From Deltaproteobacteria bacterium CG11_big_fil_rev_8_21_14_0_20_45_16 (GTDB lineage Bacteria; Bdellovibrionota; UBA2394), in assembly GCA_002787535.1 (NCBI GenBank), contig PCXB01000024.1:1-46982 (forward strand): a stretch of DNA of 46,982 nt, written 5' to 3'. A program made the position numbers and the translations under genes. Below are positions 42,343 through 46,982 of this stretch, piece after piece (position 1 is the stretch's first letter; each line of letters opens with the position of its first letter). Below the pieces are notes generated by a model that worked only from the letters and a program-made list of their open reading frames with translations, was not told the origin of the DNA and did no database searches.

Positions 42343-44217
42343 TTAGTTGGCTTTTTTCAATTTAACAATTAGCTGGTCGAGTGGTTGCAAAACGTCTGGA
42401 TTAAATTGAATCCTATTTTGAAATACTTCGTAATCGACACCCTCTGTGACGGGAATGTTTATGTTATTTCGGACGATTATGACGGAATCCACACTTTCAC
42501 CAGGTTCCATCTGGGAGATGATATAAGTTCCTTCAGTAACCTTTTGAATGAAATTACTTAAGTTCGAAAGCCCGGGCGTATAGTCCTCTGAACAAATTGG
42601 GTATGCGGAACCTCGGCCATCTCCCAATGAGAGAACAAAGTCATAGTAATTTGTACCTTGTTCCTCTGGGGGTCCAAAGCAAACTCCATTGCCGCCATTG
42701 TTAAGAGCGTCTTCGTCGATGATGCTGGTCACAAAAAATCCATCATTTCCAAACATGGATTCCGCCTTTTCAATAATAGCCGCTGGAAGACTGGGAGCAT
42801 TATCGCTTAGGGTCGTTCGCAAACTTATATTAGTCGTCGGACTTGTCTCGCCGTATTCGGGTAAAAAACGACCGCCTGTATTGGGACTAAAGTTTTGATG
42901 AGTACCAGTATCATAGGAGTCATAGCAGACACCGGCAAGATAGCTTGAATCAAGTTGAGCCCTTGTCTCTCGGAAGTAGTCTTCCAAATTTAAGTAATCT
43001 TGGCCTTGGTAAGTGAAGTTCTGATTACAAAAGTTTAGGGTAAACTGCTCAAGATCCGTAAATGAATACGTAATGGAGCTTTTCAAACTTCGATATTCAC
43101 AAGGCTCTCCCGGACCAAAACCAGGAAAACCATTTTGGATTGATAGCCATGTTTTGACCTCAGACGTGCAAGTCGTATAATTCGGTGAAATGGGGGGATT
43201 TCCAACTTCCTCGGGAGGTGGTTGATTGGCCCAGGTAATAAATGGGCTTTCCCCACAATCACGCTCTTGACCGTCTACGATGCATGTTTTGTATCGAACC
43301 TGAACACGATCATAAAAATTTCGTTGGAAGTTTTGGCGGTAGAGCCATTTACTTAGCCCAGTCTGCTGGCGATCGTTGGTGCCTACTAAATTTGTATATT
43401 CGTTGGCCGGGCCGAAATCTTGCCTCGCTTGATCCCGGCAATTAACATCCGTACTATCATCATTCGCGTCGGAAATAATAATAAAAGCGGCAAGATCGCC
43501 CAGACTGAACTGTTTTCTAAGTTCAGTCCCTTCGGCTAGGAGTCGACCCATGCTACAGAGTCCTTTTTCTGTCGGGGATCCGGAGGTTCCAATTGTTGCG
43601 ATGCTGGATTGAATATAAAGAATCGCGTCGTCAAATTCTTCTTCACTCATATTCTCTCGGATTTTGGAAGAATCTTTTTCACTCAACGAAGGATTAAGAG
43701 CATTGCGATTGATTCTTGTAAGCGGTGTATGTTGTTCAAAGTAACCTGGATCCTCGGTTATTAAAAAACCACCCTGACCGTCAGGCACTTGATACTCGTA
43801 AATGGCTGTACTGGCTGGTTTTTGGTTCGGATTGCTCCCCTCCGAAGTAGTTGTGTAAATATAAAAGTCTAAATTTGGTTTGTTGGCTCGTAAGGACTCC
43901 AACATATTTTGAACTCCAGTAGCCATAGCGTTTTGTTCATCGGCCATGCTTGAAGAGTTATCGACGATGACTCCAATTTTAACTATCGGTTGAACATCGT
44001 TAGTTTCGGTATCAACGGTGATGCTACGATAACTAAACCCATCTCCATCATCGCCCCCAGAACCCGTATCACTTCCGTCATCGCCGGGAATCTCTTTGTT
44101 TTTATTGGGATCATTAGTGGCTTCGTTTAGTTTTTTGTTTGATATACCGAATCCACCCGCGCAGGCGCTCAGGCTTATAAGGGCAAGTGATGTTAATAGA
44201 TATTTTGATGTTCCCAT
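42343..44217 (-). CDS. Lipoprotein with a von Willebrand A domain
   Basis: A 624-residue outer-membrane or surface lipoprotein. The signal peptide ends in lipobox LSAC (Cys19). An acidic Gly/Asp/Ser linker (about 40-60) leads into a vWA fold with a MIDAS motif D86-NSSS (Asp86, Ser88, Ser90) and a likely metal loop IISDANDDSTD. Large Cys-containing inserts (about 255-450) interrupt the vWA region. The last 50 residues form a small beta domain. vWA domains mediate metal-dependent adhesion, including in PilY1-type pilus-tip proteins. A good ribosome site (AAGG) precedes the ATG. It is downstream of the pilin-like gene on the same strand, 159 bases away. Confidence 0.75.
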   Translation of the reverse strand: MGTSKYLLTSLALISLSACAGGFGISNKKLNEATNDPNKNKEIPGDDGSDTGSGGDDGDGFSYRSITVDTETNDVQPIVKIGVIVDNSSSMADEQNAMATGVQNMLESLRANKPNLDFYIYTTTSEGSNPNQKPASTAIYEYQVPDGQGGFLITEDPGYFEQHTPLTRINRNALNPSLSEKDSSKIRENMSEEEFDDAILYIQSSIATIGTSGSPTEKGLCSMGRLLAEGTELRKQFSLGDLAAFIIISDANDDSTDVNCRDQARQDFGPANEYTNLVGTNDRQQTGLSKWLYRQNFQRNFYDRVQVRYKTCIVDGQERDCGESPFITWANQPPPEEVGNPPISPNYTTCTSEVKTWLSIQNGFPGFGPGEPCEYRSLKSSITYSFTDLEQFTLNFCNQNFTYQGQDYLNLEDYFRETRAQLDSSYLAGVCYDSYDTGTHQNFSPNTGGRFLPEYGETSPTTNISLRTTLSDNAPSLPAAIIEKAESMFGNDGFFVTSIIDEDALNNGGNGVCFGPPEEQGTNYYDFVLSLGDGRGSAYPICSEDYTPGLSNLSNFIQKVTEGTYIISQMEPGESVDSVIIVRNNINIPVTEGVDYEVFQNRIQFNPDVLQPLDQLIVKLKKAN

Positions 44218-44313
44218 GTGGCGACCTTATTCAAGCTCATAGAGAGCAAGGGCTATGCCTTGCCACGAGATCGAAAATTAGTGAGTCATTTCATGGAACT
44301 AAGCGTTTAGGCG

Positions 44314-44330
44314 TGCCAGAGACTCTGGCA
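44314..44330. repeat. Perfect short hairpin in the gap before the vWA gene
   Basis: TGCCAGA (44314-44320), GAC and TCTGGCA (44324-44330) form a 7-bp stem. A second 6-bp stem (AAGCTG 44351-44356 with CAGCTT 44363-44368) lies beside it. Neither is followed by a T-run on the minus strand, so termination after the pilin-like gene is uncertain. Regulation of the vWA gene is equally possible. Confidence 0.45.
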
Positions 44331-44376
44331 AAATAGTCCGATTAGGGTGGAAGCTGGCTTCACAGCTTAAGTATTA

Positions 44377-45969
44377 TCACTCGGGCGTCTCGGCCCAAGC
44401 CGCGGCTTCGTTCGAATCAAAATAGCCGATCTGTGTACTGATGACAGTAGCTTCGACATCACCAATTTGAACTTTGAGCGAACGTGGCGGTTGCGAACCC
44501 AAGCCCTTCGGATAATGCAAATTGACGCGATCAAAACCATCTATCTTATTTTGAATGATTTTTTTCGTATTCGTTAATTCTCCCGACAGAATCATCCCAT
44601 TAATCTCGAGTAGACCCAAGTTGTAGGCGGTGCTCGGATCGTCGGCAGAATATAATGCGGGGTCGACTGTTATGGAACCATCAACAGCGATGAGAGAGGC
44701 ATCCAATCTAAATGTTGATTGGTTGTCTTGTTGATCGTGCAGGTCGATCAAACGAGCGTCTGGACCTACTCGCGGCACGGATTCTGCCCCTGCCACTTCA
44801 ATATCGCCTAGAGCCATAAAGACCAGGAACTTATCCATTTCATCTACGGCTTGGCTCGACACGATAGAATTTGTAAAACTAAATGAACCTCCCAAAATGG
44901 TCACGTTTTTCGGACAAGCATTGATATCTTTGACTTGAGTCGGGTTCTCAGATTGCACCGTGACGGGGCCTGGTAAATTGTAGACTTTATCCTCTTCCAA
45001 GCTTTGATCAAACATCACCAAAGCCTGTTCTTCATTATTTCCCTTTCTGTTTAGCGTTCGATAATAGATAACGGCTTTGGCTCGACATGCCTCATCATTA
45101 TTATTTCCATCTTCACGAGTAAACGTTAGCTCTGAACGAAGGATATTCCCTTCAGGTTCATTGCCTCCACCGTCATTATGAATCATATAGCCGTAGTCCG
45201 CATTTTCACGGAGTTCATCAAAGCTTTCATAGATTGTAGAAAAGTCAGGATAGGGGGAGCCGGGTGCGACGCCCTCCAAAAAAGAAACTTCCGATCCCTT
45301 TCCAATATCGAGCTTACTCCCTGGAAGATTTGTGGAGAACTTCTTATGGAACGTCAACGCACCGAGGCTTGGATTGAAATGAATGACAGGTTCGGCATTA
45401 CCCAAGTCAAAAAAGACACTAGTCTTTCCAAAATATTCGCCCGATCCAAATGTGACAGAGTCTTTTCTCTCTTGCCGAACGAGCAGAGCGTAATCGGACA
45501 AATCAGTTTTGGAGTATTCGACGGTTTGAGTGGCGCGAAGTCGAGAAGAGGCATCTAAATTTTGAATTTGATATTCGATACTATAAGTCTTTGGCCAATT
45601 AGCGAGCTTAGTGCTCGTGGTACATTTCTCGAGTTGAGGATCGGGGCCCTCTCCCATACATTTGGGCCAATTAAAATACTCATTGCTGCCAGGAGTAGAA
45701 AATTGACATAAATCCAAATCGATCGGCGAGACGAGATCTCCATCTGAAAGTTGGTCCCTGATACAGACTCGTAAGCTTTCTCGAAGATTATCGACCCCCG
45801 AAAGTGCTTGAATACGCATCAACTTATGACTTTTTTCGTCACCAGCCAGTTGATTACCGATTTCGGTTTGTTTCATATAACTTGCAACGATGACAGCCAG
45901 TACCGCCAAAATCGCAAGCACGGCTACGAGAGAAAAAGCTTTACGGATTTTAATTTGATAGTTTTTCAT
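44377..45969 (-). CDS. Type IV pilin-like / PilX-like exported protein
   Basis: A 530-residue protein. The N-terminus KIRKAFSLVAVLAILAVLAVIVASYM looks like a type III (pilin) signal and stalk helix, followed by KQTEIGNQLAGDEKSHKLMRIQALSGVDNLRESLR, typical of PilX/GspK-type minor pilins. Odd points: Ala11 replaces Gly at -1, and Ala16 sits where pilins have Glu at +5, as in some tip-initiating minor pilins. The rest is a large beta-rich domain with few Cys. The ATG at 45969 follows AAAGGA. It lies 22 bases after the Cys-rich gene and upstream of the vWA lipoprotein. Confidence 0.65.
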   Translation of the reverse strand: MKNYQIKIRKAFSLVAVLAILAVLAVIVASYMKQTEIGNQLAGDEKSHKLMRIQALSGVDNLRESLRVCIRDQLSDGDLVSPIDLDLCQFSTPGSNEYFNWPKCMGEGPDPQLEKCTTSTKLANWPKTYSIEYQIQNLDASSRLRATQTVEYSKTDLSDYALLVRQERKDSVTFGSGEYFGKTSVFFDLGNAEPVIHFNPSLGALTFHKKFSTNLPGSKLDIGKGSEVSFLEGVAPGSPYPDFSTIYESFDELRENADYGYMIHNDGGGNEPEGNILRSELTFTREDGNNNDEACRAKAVIYYRTLNRKGNNEEQALVMFDQSLEEDKVYNLPGPVTVQSENPTQVKDINACPKNVTILGGSFSFTNSIVSSQAVDEMDKFLVFMALGDIEVAGAESVPRVGPDARLIDLHDQQDNQSTFRLDASLIAVDGSITVDPALYSADDPSTAYNLGLLEINGMILSGELTNTKKIIQNKIDGFDRVNLHYPKGLGSQPPRSLKVQIGDVEATVISTQIGYFDSNEAAAWAETPE

Positions 45970-45991
45970 AACTTTCCTTTGGAGTTTATCT

Positions 45992-46982
45992 CTAAAATTG
46001 TGTGCCGCCCTTTCCTCCGCAGTCCACTGGCAGCGAGTCTTGCATCGGGGTTCCCGTAATGGCATGCCGCACTCGATTTATTTCGTTGGCAATATCCGAA
46101 TTGGCATTTCCCCTACATTTGTTTTGGCAATAATATTTGTGTTTTGTTTCCGTGAATTGTTGAAGGAGCGTTCCGTCTCCTACGTTATAGTTGTTGGGGC
46201 CGCTCGTACAGCATCCAAGACTGGGATAGTCGGGACGACAATAAACTTCGCTACAAATACCATTCGCGGATTTACTATTACCATCATCTTCATCCAAATA
46301 CCTCACCGCGGTGACATCTTTGCTTTCGTCAGACCCAATTTTATTATTTGCATTAATGGGATCGTTGGGGTCATCATTGTTGGTGGCGGCTCGAAAATCA
46401 TAATTTTGACTTCGTGTAGGATAATCTCCTCCATATTGAGTTAAGCACTCACACAATAGAATATCTTCTAGAGTTAAACCTTGTGGAAAATCTGCGCCTT
46501 GCCTCTTGTAAGCATTATTTACAGCGTCCCACGTATTGGAACATTTGATTTGGTTTCGATTTTCATTGCAAAGATTGCTCCAATTCTTACTGCTGGTGAG
46601 AATGTCTTGGCCAAGACTTCCATCCGCATTTACATTTCGAGTCAAACAACCACACTTATTTTTCCAAAAAGTTGACTCCGATCCATAATAATCTGTGGCC
46701 TTGCGGTCGCAGGCCCCGTAATTAGTGCAACGCAAATTGTCCTGATCAAGTTGGCTCGGTTCAAATTGATCGTAGTGAATTTCATAGTCGGCCTCCGAGC
46801 CATTATTTTTGTAGAATCGATTCGCATCCTCGTCCTGCAGGCAGTTGCATGCAAGTGCCGTTCTGGGATCTCTATCTTTGAGGAGTGGAGTGCTACAGCC
46901 ATAATGTTCAAAGCAAGAAGTAAGGCGAGCATGGTCAAACTGATTTCCATCGACGTATGGGACAAGATTGGAGGGGTCGATT
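45992..46982 (-). CDS. Cys-rich protein, 5' end outside the window
   Basis: An open frame of 330 residues continues to the window edge without a stop, so the start is missing. The visible part is very rich in Cys (about 20), Asn, Asp, Gly and Tyr, e.g. CNCLQDEDANRF, KNKCGCLT, LLCECLTQYG, SEVYCRPDYPSLGCCTSG and YYCQNKCRG. This suggests a secreted, disulfide-bonded or metal-binding surface protein. No family is recognised. It heads the pilin-like gene by 22 bases on the same strand, so the two probably share a function at the cell surface. Confidence 0.7.
   Translation of the reverse strand, partial: IDPSNLVPYVDGNQFDHARLTSCFEHYGCSTPLLKDRDPRTALACNCLQDEDANRFYKNNGSEADYEIHYDQFEPSQLDQDNLRCTNYGACDRKATDYYGSESTFWKNKCGCLTRNVNADGSLGQDILTSSKNWSNLCNENRNQIKCSNTWDAVNNAYKRQGADFPQGLTLEDILLCECLTQYGGDYPTRSQNYDFRAATNNDDPNDPINANNKIGSDESKDVTAVRYLDEDDGNSKSANGICSEVYCRPDYPSLGCCTSGPNNYNVGDGTLLQQFTETKHKYYCQNKCRGNANSDIANEINRVRHAITGTPMQDSLPVDCGGKGGTQF

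Noticed and set aside
1-46982. tRNA genes, CRISPR arrays, insertion sequences, prophage or integrase genes.
   Set aside because: No cloverleaf, no regularly spaced direct repeats, no transposase or integrase motifs and no terminal inverted repeats with target duplications were seen.

Overview
The window (about 47 kb, moderate GC) reads as chromosome of a Gram-negative bacterium. It encodes many Sec signal peptides and lipoproteins, BamD, a beta-barrel-like outer-membrane protein, a PilT ATPase, two full-length Lon proteases and a sigma-54-type promoter. The gene mix suggests a Bdellovibrionota/Oligoflexia or deltaproteobacterial-grade organism. That placement is inferred from gene content and style; no rRNA is present to prove it. 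I see no tRNA, CRISPR array, transposase, integrase or phage module.

Layout. 1-1.8 kb: a tiny secreted protein with a strong terminator, a questionable small membrane ORF and a GTG-start lipase. 1.8-7.7 kb: pilT, divergent to lon1, followed by a secreted choice-of-anchor-B beta-propeller protein and its secreted partner. 7.7-17.7 kb: alaS; a minus-strand unit rlmE-bamD-TPR; and, divergent from it, hemW-grpE-dnaK plus an LpoA-like lipoprotein. 17.8-25.8 kb: a large secreted protein of unknown function; a two-gene lysine catabolic pair (lysine 6-transaminase and semialdehyde dehydrogenase); a DciA/DUF721 protein. 23.3-32.0 kb: a long minus-strand run dnaX-cutA-lon2-purH-purD-DUF1015, with stop/start overlaps at most joints. 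32-37.9 kb: a secreted protein with a fresh 24-bp tandem duplication; a structured intergenic region; a consensus sigma-54 promoter driving an outer-membrane-type protein; a 933-residue secreted protein of unknown function; an acyl-CoA-binding protein.

37.9-41.8 kb is the most interesting part. An ECF sigma factor of the sigF type and its NrsF (DUF1109) membrane anti-sigma are divergent from yceI-bufA-bufB-bufC. BufA is a secreted Cys-rich peptide with two C-x-G-x-N-x-C-K-G repeats; BufB is a DUF692/MNIO oxidase; BufC is the DUF2063 partner. This is a bufferin-type, RiPP-like metal-buffering system. Matching GTAAC(C/T)-N15-CGAA motifs face both ways in the divergent promoter region. The sigma gene carries an in-frame TGA inside region 4, with an intact region-4 sequence continuing behind it, so it is either a recent nonsense mutation, a sequence error or recoding.

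41.9-47.0 kb: a small protein of unknown function, a vWA-domain lipoprotein, a pilin-like protein with an atypical N-terminus and the 3' part of a Cys-rich gene that runs off the window. These last three are probably a cell-surface or type IV pilus-associated set.
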